DNA of 39,798 nt, taken from contig JAQGPA010000116.1 in the NCBI GenBank assembly GCA_028293325.1, forward strand, positions 1-39,798. Direction: 5' to 3'. Below, piece after piece: positions 1 through 9,187 of this stretch. The notes below the pieces were generated by a model. That model saw nothing but the letters and a program-made list of their open reading frames with translations. It did no database searches and had not been told where the DNA came from. Origin of the DNA: Pedosphaera sp. GTDB taxonomy: Bacteria; Verrucomicrobiota; Verrucomicrobiia; Limisphaerales; Pedosphaeraceae. The translations under genes were made by a program, and so were the position numbers. How positions within the stretch are numbered: the stretch's first letter is position 1; each line of letters opens with the position of its first letter.

Positions 1-129
1 TTTGATCCCCACTACGGCCAAAACCAGCGAAATAAAACGAGCCGCCGGGCGGCGGCGAGCCCCCAGCTCGCGCCCGGGGGCGGTTAAAATTTTCGTTGAC
101 CTCCTACACTGTATCTCCGCGGTAAAACT

Positions 130-230
130 CCCCATCCGTGTCCATCCGTGAAATCCGTGGTTAAAAAGTCCCCATTCCCCTGCCCCGATTCCCATTAATC
201 TGCGTCCATCTGCGTTAATCTGCGGTAAAA
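130..230. repeat. Short intergenic repeat phrase
   Basis: Two adjacent degenerate tandem phrases are visible: ATCCGTG repeated at 134-140, 144-150 and 152-159, and ATCTGCG-type units repeated three times between 196 and 225. I remember similar phrases between genes in Verrucomicrobia and Planctomycetes, but cannot verify that here. No coding potential is seen from 1 to 272. Confidence 0.5.
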
Positions 231-272
231 AATCTTTCGCCCCTCCCCATCTTCGACTACCTTCCTGCCAAT

Positions 273-1814
273 ATGGCGGACATCGTCCTGACCACCCTGA
301 ACGCAAAATACATCCACGCCGCCTTCGGCCTGCGCTACCTCCTCGCCAACCTCGGCGAAATGCGACCCCGCGCCGCGCTGCTGGAATTCGACATCAACCA
401 GCGCCCCCTCGAAATCGTCGAGCGCCTCCTCGCCGAAAATCCCCGCATCATCGGCTTCGGCGTCTATATCTGGAACGTCGCCCCCACCACCGAAGTCATC
501 TCCGCCCTCAAACGCCTCCGCCCCGACATCACCATCATCCTCGGCGGACCCGAGGTCAGCTACGAATTTGACCACCAACCCATCGTCCAAATCGCCGACT
601 ACGTCATCACCGGCGAAGCCGATTTGAAATTCGCCGAAGTCTGCCGCACACTGCTCGCCGGCGAAAAGCCCTCCCTCAAAATCATCCCCGCCGAGCTGCC
701 CGATCTAAACCAACTCGCCGCACCCTACCCGCTTTACGAGGACCGCGATGTCGCGCACCGCATCATTTACGTCGAAGCCTCCCGCGGCTGCCCCTTCACC
801 TGCGAGTTCTGCCTCTCCTCACTCGATATTCCCGTGCGCCAATTCCCCCTGCCGCCCCTGTTGAAAAATCTCGAGGAACTCCTCCAGCGCGGCGTCCGCC
901 AATTCAAATTCGTGGACCGCACCTTCAACCTCAACCTCATCACCAGCAAAGCCCTGCTCCAATTTTTCCTCGACCGCTATCAACCCGGATTATTCGTCCA
1001 CTTCGAGATGATCCCCGACCGCCTCCCGGAAGCCCTGCGTGAAATCATCGCCCGCTTCCCGCCCGGCGTGCTGCAATTTGAAGTCGGCATCCAAACCTTC
1101 AACCCCCAGGTCGCCCAACTCATCAGCCGACGCCAGGACTACGACCGCCTGGCCGACAACTTCCACTTTCTCCGCGAACACACCGGCGTCCATGTCCACG
1201 CCGATTTAATCGTCGGCCTCCCCGGCGAAACCGTGGAAAGCTTCGGCCTCGGCTTCGACCGGCTCCTCGCCCTGCGCCCGCAGGAAATCCAGGTCGGCAT
1301 CCTCAAACGCCTCCGCGGCACACCCATCATCCGCCACGACGCCGATTGGCAAATGGTTTACAACGAAAATCCCCCTTACGAAATTCTGCAAACCAAGTCC
1401 ATCGACTTCGCCGCGCTGCAACGCATGCGCCGCTTCGCCCGCTTTTGGGACCTCATCGGCAACAGCGGCAACTTCATCACCACCGCCCCGCTCATCTGGC
1501 ACGACACCCCTTCACCTTTCGCGGAATTCATGCGCCTCTGCGATTGGCTTTACGAACGCCTCGGCCGCCAGCACAGCATCGCCCTCGCGCAACTCGGCGA
1601 ATCCCTCTTCCAATACCTGACCGAAATCAGAAAATTATCCGCCCCCACCGTCGCCGCCGCCCTCTGGAGCGACTACCAACGCGGCGGCCGCAGCGACATC
1701 CCCATCTACCTCCGCCCCCACCTCCCCCAAGTCACCCCGCAACGCCGCGACAGAGCCCGCCCCCGCTCCACCACCCCCAAACGCCAGGACCGCCACCTCG
1801 CCCCCGGCTTGTAA
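273..1814 (+). CDS. B12-binding radical SAM protein (DUF4080 type)
   Basis: 513-residue protein. The N-terminal ~130 residues look like a cobalamin-binding Rossmann domain (GGPEVS at 91-96). The central domain is a radical SAM barrel with the 4Fe-4S motif CPFTCEFC (C173, C177, C180). A C-terminal ~120-residue extension fits DUF4080. Such proteins cleave S-adenosylmethionine to a 5'-deoxyadenosyl radical and often use methylcobalamin; the substrate of this subfamily is unknown to me. The tail after residue ~490 is Arg/Pro-rich and probably disordered. The start is the first ATG of the frame, with no strong ribosome-binding site upstream. It appears to be a single-gene unit facing the restriction-modification operon. 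Confidence 0.88.
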   Translation: MADIVLTTLNAKYIHAAFGLRYLLANLGEMRPRAALLEFDINQRPLEIVERLLAENPRIIGFGVYIWNVAPTTEVISALKRLRPDITIILGGPEVSYEFDHQPIVQIADYVITGEADLKFAEVCRTLLAGEKPSLKIIPAELPDLNQLAAPYPLYEDRDVAHRIIYVEASRGCPFTCEFCLSSLDIPVRQFPLPPLLKNLEELLQRGVRQFKFVDRTFNLNLITSKALLQFFLDRYQPGLFVHFEMIPDRLPEALREIIARFPPGVLQFEVGIQTFNPQVAQLISRRQDYDRLADNFHFLREHTGVHVHADLIVGLPGETVESFGLGFDRLLALRPQEIQVGILKRLRGTPIIRHDADWQMVYNENPPYEILQTKSIDFAALQRMRRFARFWDLIGNSGNFITTAPLIWHDTPSPFAEFMRLCDWLYERLGRQHSIALAQLGESLFQYLTEIRKLSAPTVAAALWSDYQRGGRSDIPIYLRPHLPQVTPQRRDRARPRSTTPKRQDRHLAPGL

Positions 1815-1916
1815 AAGTCTCAGCGCACCTAACCGCTTCGCCCGAACTGGAGTGAAATCAAACGCGAGAACTGATTGGCTTCGAGCGATGCGCGGTTGAT
1901 GAAAATAATTATCTGG

Positions 1917-2717
1917 TCATTTACCAATTCTGGCTTTGGAACGTTTTTTCCTTAACTTCGCTTTGCCAGAATTATTGTTCTCAAGCCTCGATGCTTCGGC
2001 TGCAATGTGGCCCGCAAAGGTTGTAACAAATGTCTTCAGACTTGTGATCTCATCCATGCTCGTAAATCTCCCGTCATTCACAGCAGATCGAGGCGAGAGC
2101 AAAACAGTAGCCGACGTGTAAAGATTTTCCTTCACCATTTTATCGCACAAAATTTTGTAGCGATCTGCGTAGGAAGCATTTTGAAAATCCGGGAAAACAT
2201 GAAAGTTCGGCGATGCGTCACGAACGGGAGAACGCGATGCGGGTGCATCCTCTACCAGCATAAGCCAACCAAGGAAAGGCCGGGGGGCATTTCCAAAGGC
2301 TCCTTCGCGAAATGCAGTCCAGAAATCCAAGGCCGTTCCAAGAGCCTCTTCGGTTCGATTATTGAAATTGTTGCCAAACGACGGGCCCACCTGTGACTTG
2401 AATTCGAGAGCTCCAACAAGACGCCCTTGATTAAGAATTATTAAGTCCCAAAGCTTGGTTGGGCGAAAAAATCCCGGCAGCGTGAGTGCTTGGCGAACCC
2501 TCTTGATCTCTGCTTTGGGCAAGCCATTTGCTTTAATCAAGTCAAGAACGAGGGCGATAAATCCGTCCATGTTTTTGCCGCCGGTAACAGCCGCGCGCTC
2601 GCCTTGGTCGATATTTCCTGACTCTACTTGCTTTTGACGCGCAGCAGCGCGATTTCCCCAGAAAGCTTTGACGGAATCCCGAGCCTTCTTTTCGTAGTTC
2701 GATAGATTTAAAGCCAT
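1917..2717 (-). CDS. Type II restriction endonuclease, PaeR7I/XhoI family
   Basis: 266 residues, close to the length of the XhoI/PaeR7I family (about 245). The likely PD-(D/E)xK core is D91 in WDLII followed by E105-x-K107 in ALEFKSQ. The next stretch, [12 protein letters not shown], is characteristic of the family. Family members cut CTCGAG, so this specificity is inferred. It is the second gene of a two-gene minus-strand operon, starting 11 bases after the methyltransferase stop, so the methylase is made first. By eye CTCGAG occurs at 870, 15915 and 23530, which would need methylation. Base composition is more A/T-rich than neighbouring genes, consistent with horizontal transfer. Confidence 0.87.
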   Translation of the reverse strand: MALNLSNYEKKARDSVKAFWGNRAAARQKQVESGNIDQGERAAVTGGKNMDGFIALVLDLIKANGLPKAEIKRVRQALTLPGFFRPTKLWDLIILNQGRLVGALEFKSQVGPSFGNNFNNRTEEALGTALDFWTAFREGAFGNAPRPFLGWLMLVEDAPASRSPVRDASPNFHVFPDFQNASYADRYKILCDKMVKENLYTSATVLLSPRSAVNDGRFTSMDEITSLKTFVTTFAGHIAAEASRLENNNSGKAKLRKKRSKARIGK

Positions 2718-2728
2718 TGATTTACTTT

Positions 2729-4603
2729 CTAAACACCATTCCCACCGAGCGCTTCTCTTTCGCTTTTTGATAGGCCGTAAACTTTGAACGCAGCAGAATC
2801 ACAGGCCGACACGTCCCCTTTTTCCGCCGCATCGACTAAAATGCGCCGCAAAGCCAATGGAACCTCGTTCCATTGAGGAATGCGGATTCTGCGTAAGTAT
2901 TGTGCCTGGAATCTTAAAAAACCACCGTGCATTTTTGTCGAATAAGCAGAAACAAAGAGCCTTGCAATGCCTGACATTAAAAGTGCTCTGAGGGCCTTCA
3001 AATCCCAATCGCTGGAGGTAATAAAATACAAATTATGGTGGGGATAAAGCTCGCCCGCTTCATATACGACGTGTGCGGAGCCCTTTATGTCTGGAATTAG
3101 CAGTTTAGGAACTTTGGCAAGGCTCGGTGTAATGCGATCAATTGTCCGATACCATCCCTCGGGATTTCGCTTGGAAACATGCCTCGCCCGGAGTTTTTCT
3201 CCGTGAGCTTTTAGGTAGGCGGCAAACTTTGGATAGTTTTCTAGCTTCACTAATTTTCCATCCGCTTCGAACGGATTAAGGACGCCATATCCTCTCCATT
3301 TAACTATCCCGCTTTGAATGTCTGTCGTCATCGCTAAGGGCAGCTTGCGAGATTCCTCAACATCGAGCTTTTCCATCCGATCTATAAAAACGCTATCAGC
3401 GCCTGTTGCAACACCGATTCCAACTTTACAACCAGCTTCTTCAAGCGTTGGAAATGCTTTTTCCAGCCTTCGCAGAACCGCGGTTTGATCACTTGATTCC
3501 AGAATCCAAGGTTCAGCTCCGGCGACAACGCCGTCCATTTCTTTGATGTTCGGTCCCAATTCCTCTCGATTTGCGGTTAACGACCGCGATAACTGTCTTA
3601 GGCCCGTAGCATCAATCCGTGGTTTGTGGGCGATTCGCGTCGATCCCCCTTGCTCCCGCGAAATGATAGTAATGGCCGGATATGCCATCACATCGCTATG
3701 GAAGGCATCTGTGTCCACCATATCGATGTAGAACTTTAGACGGTAGCCATCTGCAATCATTTTGCGAAGTGGTCCTCCATAACGATTCTTCATCCAACGG
3801 TCGGCGCAAATAAAACCGAGACCGGCATTTGGCAACAATAAAGAAAGAGATCGCTCGATGAACGGAACATAAATATCGGCACGATCATAAATCGTTGCGT
3901 AACGTCTACGATATTCAGCAATTAAAATATCTGAAATGAGCTCCTGTCGCATGTATGGAGGGTTTCCGACCACAAAATGAAAACCAGGTTCAAGGGATTC
4001 GAGGAGGAAGTCCCCATTTCTGACCCATGCGTCCGTCAAATCGGTTGCCTCTGCAGCTGTAAAACTCTCCTCCCTCAGCTTCAGGATTACTTTCGCGCGA
4101 GTGCTGTTAAAAGACTCCTGATGAATCTCGATCGCACATAACGCATTTTTTAAGGCGTTGAAAGCGTTTGACGACTTGCTTTTTCTAAAAGAGCAGAGCA
4201 ATCGATCTACTATAGGGAAAAGGAAACTTCCTTCGCCAAAAGAAGGTTCAAGCATTCGCAATTTGTGCAGTGGCTGATCAATGGTATATCCGACAAGGTC
4301 CAAAATGAACTCAACCACTTCTTTTCGGGTGAAAATAGCACCCCTCGACTCGTTCCCGCTTTCCGACAGGCGCTTGACCTCTTTCCGAACATCATCGGAA
4401 ATCTCGAAAGCCGGCCTTGCAATGAGTTCAAGTTGACGTTCTGCCACTTTTCCATTTGTGGTTTTGCACCCCAGTCGACCAGATCGTCTGGGCTCGTGCA
4501 CAGATCGAGACGCCTCAATTTTGACCCGAGTTGAAACGCTGCTTGAATTGTCTGGGTGGTGAACCACAAAGGGAAAATACCTCCTTTTCTTTCCCTTTGT
4601 CAC
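2729..4603 (-). CDS. Type II N6-adenine DNA methyltransferase (PaeR7I-like)
   Basis: 624 residues from the first ATG. The SAM-binding motif I is [10 protein letters not shown] (118-127) and the catalytic motif IV is NPPY (214-217), typical of gamma-class N6-adenine methylases; the C-terminal half is probably the target-recognition region. It would methylate the adenine in the sequence cut by the neighbouring endonuclease, presumably CTCGAG. The first ~52 residues are low in recognisable similarity, and an in-frame GTG at codon 53 (about 4447) is an alternative start giving ~572 residues. Composition is A/T-rich relative to flanks. The downstream endonuclease is probably co-transcribed. Confidence 0.87.
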   Translation of the reverse strand: MTKGKKRRYFPFVVHHPDNSSSVSTRVKIEASRSVHEPRRSGRLGCKTTNGKVAERQLELIARPAFEISDDVRKEVKRLSESGNESRGAIFTRKEVVEFILDLVGYTIDQPLHKLRMLEPSFGEGSFLFPIVDRLLCSFRKSKSSNAFNALKNALCAIEIHQESFNSTRAKVILKLREESFTAAEATDLTDAWVRNGDFLLESLEPGFHFVVGNPPYMRQELISDILIAEYRRRYATIYDRADIYVPFIERSLSLLLPNAGLGFICADRWMKNRYGGPLRKMIADGYRLKFYIDMVDTDAFHSDVMAYPAITIISREQGGSTRIAHKPRIDATGLRQLSRSLTANREELGPNIKEMDGVVAGAEPWILESSDQTAVLRRLEKAFPTLEEAGCKVGIGVATGADSVFIDRMEKLDVEESRKLPLAMTTDIQSGIVKWRGYGVLNPFEADGKLVKLENYPKFAAYLKAHGEKLRARHVSKRNPEGWYRTIDRITPSLAKVPKLLIPDIKGSAHVVYEAGELYPHHNLYFITSSDWDLKALRALLMSGIARLFVSAYSTKMHGGFLRFQAQYLRRIRIPQWNEVPLALRRILVDAAEKGDVSACDSAAFKVYGLSKSEREALGGNGV

Positions 4604-4705
4604 GTCGCAATCACTCTTGAATTGAGCCGAACACTAAACACCTTCGGAGAGAACCTCGTCTGACTCCTTCTCGCCTGCGAAAGCAGCATAAGCTTGAGGT
4701 TTGCT

Positions 4706-4885
4706 GGCTTTCACTGCCCAAGTCACCATCCCAACATAAAAGCAATTGAAGTTTGTTTTTTGATCAAGCCGGATGACCAACAGTGGCGTCCGTCCAACCT
4801 GATGAAGATTCCGAACGCGGATTATCTGGCGCGAACCCGGAACTAAAATCTCGGGACCAGACTCCGGCAGCTTCCGCCGAGGCGA
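4706..4885 (+). pseudogene. Decayed copy of the cupin gene at 8714
   Basis: The sequence aligns almost continuously with 8684-8865, the start of the intact cupin gene: both share GGCTTTCACTG, CAAGTCACCATCCC, GGTTTGTTTTTTGATCA-like and CCAACCTGATGAAGATTCC blocks in the same order and spacing. The start ATG of the intact copy (8714) is ATA here, and several indels break the frame, so it is not translated. Similarity fades after about 4885. The copy is in direct orientation to the intact gene about 4 kb away, bracketing the SDR/RidA/MarR block. Confidence 0.82.
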
Positions 4886-4961
4886 CGTTCACACAACGGG
4901 TGGAAACCCCATACCCAACGCGGGAGACCAACCTGTAACATCATCCAAATTGATCACAACT

Positions 4962-5114
4962 ATGAGAGCCAAGGCACAAATCAATCTCAACCCAATCCTC
5001 TTTCTCCGGCGAATCCTCACCGTGCGAGCCGCTATTGTATTGCTCGCCTTTGCCATCGCCATCATTCCAGCGCTTGCCGCCGAGATCCGCGCGGCGTTCA
5101 GACCACTGCGCTAA
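4962..5114 (+). CDS. Possible small membrane or secreted protein, 50 aa
   Basis: An ATG-initiated frame of 50 codons. Residues 1-20 are basic (RAKAQ, RRILTVR), followed by a continuous hydrophobic stretch (AAIVLLAFAIAIIPALAA) ending in an Ala-x-Ala-like signal-peptidase site, then a short charged tail. This resembles a tail-less signal peptide or single-span peptide. It precedes the SDR gene by 36 bases. It may also be the remnant of a larger secreted-protein gene. No clear ribosome-binding site. Confidence 0.35.
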   Translation: MRAKAQINLNPILFLRRILTVRAAIVLLAFAIAIIPALAAEIRAAFRPLR

Positions 5115-5150
5115 TACGCACCCAACTATCGAACGAAAGTAGATTCAAGT

Positions 5151-5888
5151 ATGAATGCGAATGCCAACCAAAGGCCGGTGGCCATTGTCACCGGCGCGTC
5201 AAGCGGCATGGGATTGGGCATAACCCGAGCGCTTCTTGAACACGGTTATCGTGTCGTCGCAACTTCGCGTACGATCAGCAAATCAAAGGATTTAGAACCC
5301 TCCGCGGACCTCGTCCTGGTGGACGGTGACATCGGCAAAAAGGAGACAGCCATAAAAGTGGTTGCTGCGGCCATGAAACACTTTGACCGCATCGATCTTC
5401 TTGTCAACGCCGCGGGTATCTATATTCCCAAGCCGTTCACGGAATACACGCCGGAGGATTTTGAAACGATGATCGGCACGAATGTCGCCGGATACTTTTT
5501 CGTGACGCAGCAGGTGGTTGTGCACATGCGCAAACAGAAGTCCGGCCACATCGTGAGCATTTCGACGGTTTTGGTCGATCAGCCGCTGGCCGGCGCGCCC
5601 ATTTCACTGCAGGTCATCACCAAGTCCACCATTCCGGCGTTCAGCCGCGCCTTAGCGATGGAATACGTGGCAGCCGGGATTCGGGTCAATACGATCTCGC
5701 CTGGCGTTGTTGACACGCCGATGCACGCCAACGACGACCACGAGTTGCTGAAAAAGCTCCACCCTATTCCCCGATTGGTTCAAATCTCCGAAATCGTGGA
5801 TGCATTGTTCTATTTGGAATCGGCGCCCATGGTGAATGGCGAAAACATTCGCATTGATGGAGGAGCACATGCCGGCGCCAAGTGGTAA
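5151..5888 (+). CDS. SDR-fold protein lacking the catalytic tyrosine
   Basis: 245-residue classical short-chain dehydrogenase/reductase fold. The nucleotide-binding motif TGASSGMG is at 15-22, the VNAAG motif at 85-89, structural Asn111 and catalytic-type Ser138 are present. The YxxxK catalytic motif is changed: Lys158 is kept but the position four residues before it is Gln154 instead of Tyr, so normal hydride-transfer chemistry is unlikely unless another residue substitutes. The C-terminal GGAHAG motif is typical. Its 3' end overlaps the RidA gene by 20 bases, indicating translational coupling. Function unknown; it may be a dinucleotide sensor or a substrate-specialised variant. Confidence 0.85.
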   Translation: MNANANQRPVAIVTGASSGMGLGITRALLEHGYRVVATSRTISKSKDLEPSADLVLVDGDIGKKETAIKVVAAAMKHFDRIDLLVNAAGIYIPKPFTEYTPEDFETMIGTNVAGYFFVTQQVVVHMRKQKSGHIVSISTVLVDQPLAGAPISLQVITKSTIPAFSRALAMEYVAAGIRVNTISPGVVDTPMHANDDHELLKKLHPIPRLVQISEIVDALFYLESAPMVNGENIRIDGGAHAGAKW

Positions 5889-6399
5889 TAAAACTTTTGC
5901 CGGCGGTCCCAGTTCGCGTATGAGCGAGCTCGGAATTGACCTGCCCCCGCCCCCGACACCGTTGGGGGCATACGTCGAGTCTTCGGACTCGGGAAATTTG
6001 CTCTTCCTAAGCGGAATGCTCCCGGTGGTGAATCGAAAACTCGCCATTTCTGGCCGGTTGGGTGAAAATCTTTCGGTCAAGGACGGTCAGGCAGCCGCGC
6101 GGATCGCTTCGCTCAACGCGTTGGCAGCCGCACAACAACATCTCGGCAATCTGGACCGGCTTAGGAAGCTCGTCAAACTGACGGTGCTGATGGCGACGAC
6201 TGAGCAGTTTACCGAGCATGCGCCAGTGGCAGATGGAGCATCAGATTTGTTTGTGCAGATTTTTGGGCCGGAGAATGGCCACGTTCGGCTGGTCTATGGC
6301 GTGCAAAGCTTGCCCATTGGCGCGCCCGTGATCGTGGACGTTATTTTCGAAATCGAGCCGCTGTCCCAAACAACTTCCAATCAGGCTCAACCGCCGTAG
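5869..6399 (+). CDS. RidA/YjgF-family protein
   Basis: 176 residues. I chose the ATG at 5869 because GGAGGA lies five bases upstream and the earlier ATG at 5836 lies inside the SDR gene without a ribosome-binding site. The C-terminal pattern VRLVYGVQSLPIGAPVIVDVIFE matches the RidA family, including the conserved Arg before the LP motif that binds the carboxylate in imine deaminases. Family members hydrolyse reactive enamine/imine intermediates made by PLP enzymes or act in catabolic pathways. Overlap with the upstream SDR implies co-translation and a joint role in degrading or detoxifying a small metabolite; the substrate cannot be read from sequence. Confidence 0.85.
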   Translation: MPAPSGNKTFAGGPSSRMSELGIDLPPPPTPLGAYVESSDSGNLLFLSGMLPVVNRKLAISGRLGENLSVKDGQAAARIASLNALAAAQQHLGNLDRLRKLVKLTVLMATTEQFTEHAPVADGASDLFVQIFGPENGHVRLVYGVQSLPIGAPVIVDVIFEIEPLSQTTSNQAQPP

Positions 6400-6481
6400 C
6401 TCTGTTTGCCCCTGAATAGGTCGGGCGGGGCTTTCTTCGCGCGAATTGCAAATATCGCCTTGGCGTCTTTCAACGCGCAAA

Positions 6482-7249
6482 TCAGCACATAACCACACCG
6501 CCAGCAACATCCAGGATAACGCCCGTTATCCAAGCTGCATTATCTGAAAGGAGAAACAAGGCTGCTTGGGCCACATCCTCCGGTGTTCCAAGACGACGAA
6601 TCGGGTGATGATCAACCAGCTTAATTTTCTGCGCATCGGGTATGCGCTGTTGGTTGCGCTCGGTCAGAATAGTTGCCGGGGCGAGACAATTGACGCGAAT
6701 GCCAAACGGCCCCGCTTGAGCGGCAACGCTTTGTGTTAACATTTGGACACCTGCCTTCGCTGCGGAATATGGAATCGGAGCTTGAGCATTCGCCATGCGG
6801 GCAGCGGATGAAGATAGGGTCAGAATGCTGCCTGACTTTCTTTTCTTCATGCCCGGAAGAAAACTTTTGATGGTCAGAAAAGTCGCCGTCAGATTGCCTT
6901 CCACCGATGCGTGCCAGCCATCCACCGGAATGTCTTCGATGGGAGCGGGCATGGTGTAACTACCACCCGCATTCGCAACCAGTATGTCAATCGAGCCAAA
7001 AGTCTGCTCGATTTTTGAACGCATCGCCTCGATCTCATCAAATTTGGTTACATCGCCCAGGACCACCATTGCTATACCGCCCTCTCCCTCGATCCTTGTC
7101 TGCATGGAGAATAAAGCAGCCACATCACGCCCGTGCAAAACGACCTTTGCGCCATTTCTTGCTAAACTTTGAGCGATGGCTGCGCCGATTCCCCGTGAAC
7201 TTCCGGTCACTAGAGCAACCTTATCTTTCAAATGATTTTGCATATACAT
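6482..7249 (-). CDS. SDR family NAD(P)-dependent oxidoreductase
   Basis: 255-residue FabG-like classical SDR. The cofactor motif TGSSRGIG is at 15-22, ANAGG at 92-96, Ser147/148, Tyr161 and Lys165 (YSAAK) complete the catalytic set, unlike the neighbouring SDR at 5151. The end GGVVMC fits the usual SDR C terminus. It is the last gene of a minus-strand operon with the DUF4386-like membrane protein (42-base gap) and MarR regulator, so it is probably repressed by MarR and induced by a small aromatic or oxidised compound. An alternative ATG is at 7243. Confidence 0.88.
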   Translation of the reverse strand: MYMQNHLKDKVALVTGSSRGIGAAIAQSLARNGAKVVLHGRDVAALFSMQTRIEGEGGIAMVVLGDVTKFDEIEAMRSKIEQTFGSIDILVANAGGSYTMPAPIEDIPVDGWHASVEGNLTATFLTIKSFLPGMKKRKSGSILTLSSSAARMANAQAPIPYSAAKAGVQMLTQSVAAQAGPFGIRVNCLAPATILTERNQQRIPDAQKIKLVDHHPIRRLGTPEDVAQAALFLLSDNAAWITGVILDVAGGVVMC

Positions 7250-7291
7250 TCAATTTTGGATTGTTGGAGCAGCCAGGAGAAAAAAGCTTGC

Positions 7292-7996
7292 TCATTGTCG
7301 TTGCCCGCCTTGAACCGATTTTGATTTGTTACTGTTTGGCAGCAGGATGCCGCACCAGACCAACCAGCCAAACCCCGGAAAGCGCGTCAATGGGACAAAA
7401 TATATCGCTGACGGCCAAATCAACGACAAAAGTGAAAGTTGCCCACAAATTCCAATTGCAACTCCGGCCAAACAGAACCAGCGGGGAAGCAACCGCATAA
7501 AGTAGGCAGGCACTGCAACGCCGGCAATCAACAACCCCAACATGGAGGAATAGCCTGGTCCACCCGTCACGTAGGCAAAATCCTGCCAGGCGAAGAGGCT
7601 ATCTCCGTGACTGCCGCTGCTGTGTTGCGAAAGAACCCATTGCGCCATCCCCGAAGAAGCGAGCAAAAATGACGCCCCCAATCCGCCGTAAAGTGCAATG
7701 GTGACCCCGGCAACGCGAATGCCGAGAAAATTTAACCGGCTAAATACAGTCGCCGCGTAAATTCCCAATGGCACCGCCGACGCTAAGAGGAAAAACGCCT
7801 GCATTCTGACGGCATCGGCGTGCAATCGGAAAAACTGCAATATGGTTTCCTCAGGCGCAAAGGGCGAAACATAAAAACCGCCGGCCATTCGTGAAGATAG
7901 CGCTATGCCGCCGATAAACAAGACGGCGGAAATGATTGCCAATAGCCCAAGCGGAGGGCCCCGGTGCTTGCCTTGTAATATTGTGTTTGTGTCCAT
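7292..7996 (-). CDS. DUF4386-like multi-pass membrane protein
   Basis: 234 residues with about six hydrophobic spans (roughly 17-35, 62-82, 92-113, 140-165, 168-190 and 200-222). A pattern of this size and spacing resembles the DUF4386 family of unknown function. It follows the MarR gene by 21 bases and precedes an SDR, so the three are probably one autoregulated unit. It may be a transport or membrane-integrity protein for the compound sensed by MarR; that is inference only. Confidence 0.72.
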   Translation of the reverse strand: MDTNTILQGKHRGPPLGLLAIISAVLFIGGIALSSRMAGGFYVSPFAPEETILQFFRLHADAVRMQAFFLLASAVPLGIYAATVFSRLNFLGIRVAGVTIALYGGLGASFLLASSGMAQWVLSQHSSGSHGDSLFAWQDFAYVTGGPGYSSMLGLLIAGVAVPAYFMRLLPRWFCLAGVAIGICGQLSLLSLIWPSAIYFVPLTRFPGFGWLVWCGILLPNSNKSKSVQGGQRQ

Positions 7997-8017
7997 GTTG
8001 TTTTCTTTCAGGTTGAA

Positions 8018-8488
8018 TTAATGTTTAAGCAGTCTCTGGTACGTTTCAAATATATGCCGATGGCTCTCAATAAGTAATTTGCGCTCCGGTGCGGTGAGCC
8101 GTTCGCAAATTTTGGCAAAAAAATCCTGCCGGTATTTCTTGATTTGCTCCACCATTGCATGGCCTTCCTTCGTCAGGGAAAGTTTGACTACCCGGTCGTC
8201 ATCGGGGCCGCGTTTTCGCTCCAACAATTTCAAGCGAATCAACCCGCCCGCCACTTGCGTCAAAGTCCCCGGCGTCACGCCAAGTTGGGCGGCAATTTTT
8301 GCCATTGGCGTTGCTTCGACAAGGTAATCCAGGGTGAAAAGGACTTTAAGTTGTTGCGGTGTCAGCGAGGTTGCCGACGCCGGCAGCGTGTGACCCAGCC
8401 GCAGCAATTGCTGCATCATCAATTCAAAGGCGCTTGCCAGCTCCCTGCCACTGTTTTCTTTTTTACCGTTCATACTCATTAGTTCCAT
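8018..8488 (-). CDS. MarR family transcriptional regulator
   Basis: About 156 residues with the MarR winged-helix fold: SLTPQQLKVLFTLDYL, then MAKIAAQLGVTPGTLTQVAGGLIRLKLLERKRGPDDDRVVKLSLTKEG split across helix-turn-helix and wing. The conserved DDR of the wing is present. I start at the ATG at 8488; ATGs at 8479 and 8473 and a TTG at 8494 are alternatives. A strong palindrome overlaps the start region, so the protein probably represses its own operon (DUF4386-like protein and SDR downstream). Confidence 0.88.
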   Translation of the reverse strand: MELMSMNGKKENSGRELASAFELMMQQLLRLGHTLPASATSLTPQQLKVLFTLDYLVEATPMAKIAAQLGVTPGTLTQVAGGLIRLKLLERKRGPDDDRVVKLSLTKEGHAMVEQIKKYRQDFFAKICERLTAPERKLLIESHRHIFETYQRLLKH

Positions 8489-8489
8489 T

Positions 8490-8512
8490 ATCAAATAGTT
8501 TGATCATCAAAC
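8490..8512. promoter_or_regulatory. Probable MarR operator
   Basis: GTTTGATCATCAAAC at 8498-8512 is a perfect inverted repeat with one central base. A third half-site, ATCAAA at 8490-8495, forms another palindrome with TTTGAT at 8499-8504. This arrangement, immediately at the marR start, is what is expected for an autoregulatory MarR dimer site, possibly bound by two dimers. Confidence 0.7.
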
Positions 8513-8713
8513 AATACATCACTTCAAATTCCGCGCAAGTATTTTAATTGATCCATAAAATTCAGAGTTTTGTTAAGAAAGGCTGTTTCCATCGCGTTTG
8601 TCCCGGCTCATGAATTCGCACATTTCGACTACGCGAGAACGGAATGGGCCGGGGCGTGCGACTGTTGCAAATATCGTCTTGTCGGCTTTCACTGCGCAAG
8701 TCACCATCCCGAC

Positions 8714-9175
8714 ATGAAAACGATTGAAGGTTGTTTTTTGATCAGGCCGGAAGACCTCCAGTGGCGGGTGTCCAACCTGATGAAGATTCCGAACGCGGAT
8801 TTTCTGGAGCGAACCAAGAGCGAAAATCTCGGGGCGAGACTCTGGCGGCTTCCGCCCAAAAGCGCAAACACGCTGCACAAACATGTCCGGGCCGAGGAAT
8901 TCTACTTCGTCCTCGAAGGCGTGGGACGCATCCGCGTAGGCGACCAGACGTTCACCGTGCCGAAGCATGGCGGACTGCTCGTCGGCCCCGGCGAGTTGCG
9001 ACAGGTGTTCAACGATACGGAAAGCGAAACGCTCTGGCTGATTGTGGGTGCGCCCGAAGAGCTTGAATTTCTCTCCAATCCACCCCCCGACATGTCCTTA
9101 ATTTACCCCGTTGACCCAAAGCAACTGCCTAAGGAACTGGCAGGCGTGGAGTGGCCCCCACCGGAACAGAAATAA
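8714..9175 (+). CDS. Cupin domain protein
   Basis: 153 residues from the ATG at 8714. The frame is open further upstream to 8570, but the upstream part has no cupin similarity and the decayed paralogue keeps recognisable similarity mainly from just before this ATG. The cupin barrel is seen as LHKHVRAEEFYFVLEGVGRIRVGD (motif 1, His-x-His...Glu) and a later GPGELRQVFN segment (motif 2, with Gln/Asn where His is usual). It may bind a metal or a sugar/organic acid. Transcribed divergently from the MarR operon, so the shared intergenic operator could also affect it. Confidence 0.82.
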   Translation: MKTIEGCFLIRPEDLQWRVSNLMKIPNADFLERTKSENLGARLWRLPPKSANTLHKHVRAEEFYFVLEGVGRIRVGDQTFTVPKHGGLLVGPGELRQVFNDTESETLWLIVGAPEELEFLSNPPPDMSLIYPVDPKQLPKELAGVEWPPPEQK

Positions 9176-9187
9176 TCGCCACCGATT

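Noticed and set aside
1346..1855. 169-codon frame inside the radical SAM gene
   Set aside because: Pro/His/Arg-rich shadow of a GC-rich gene in another frame.
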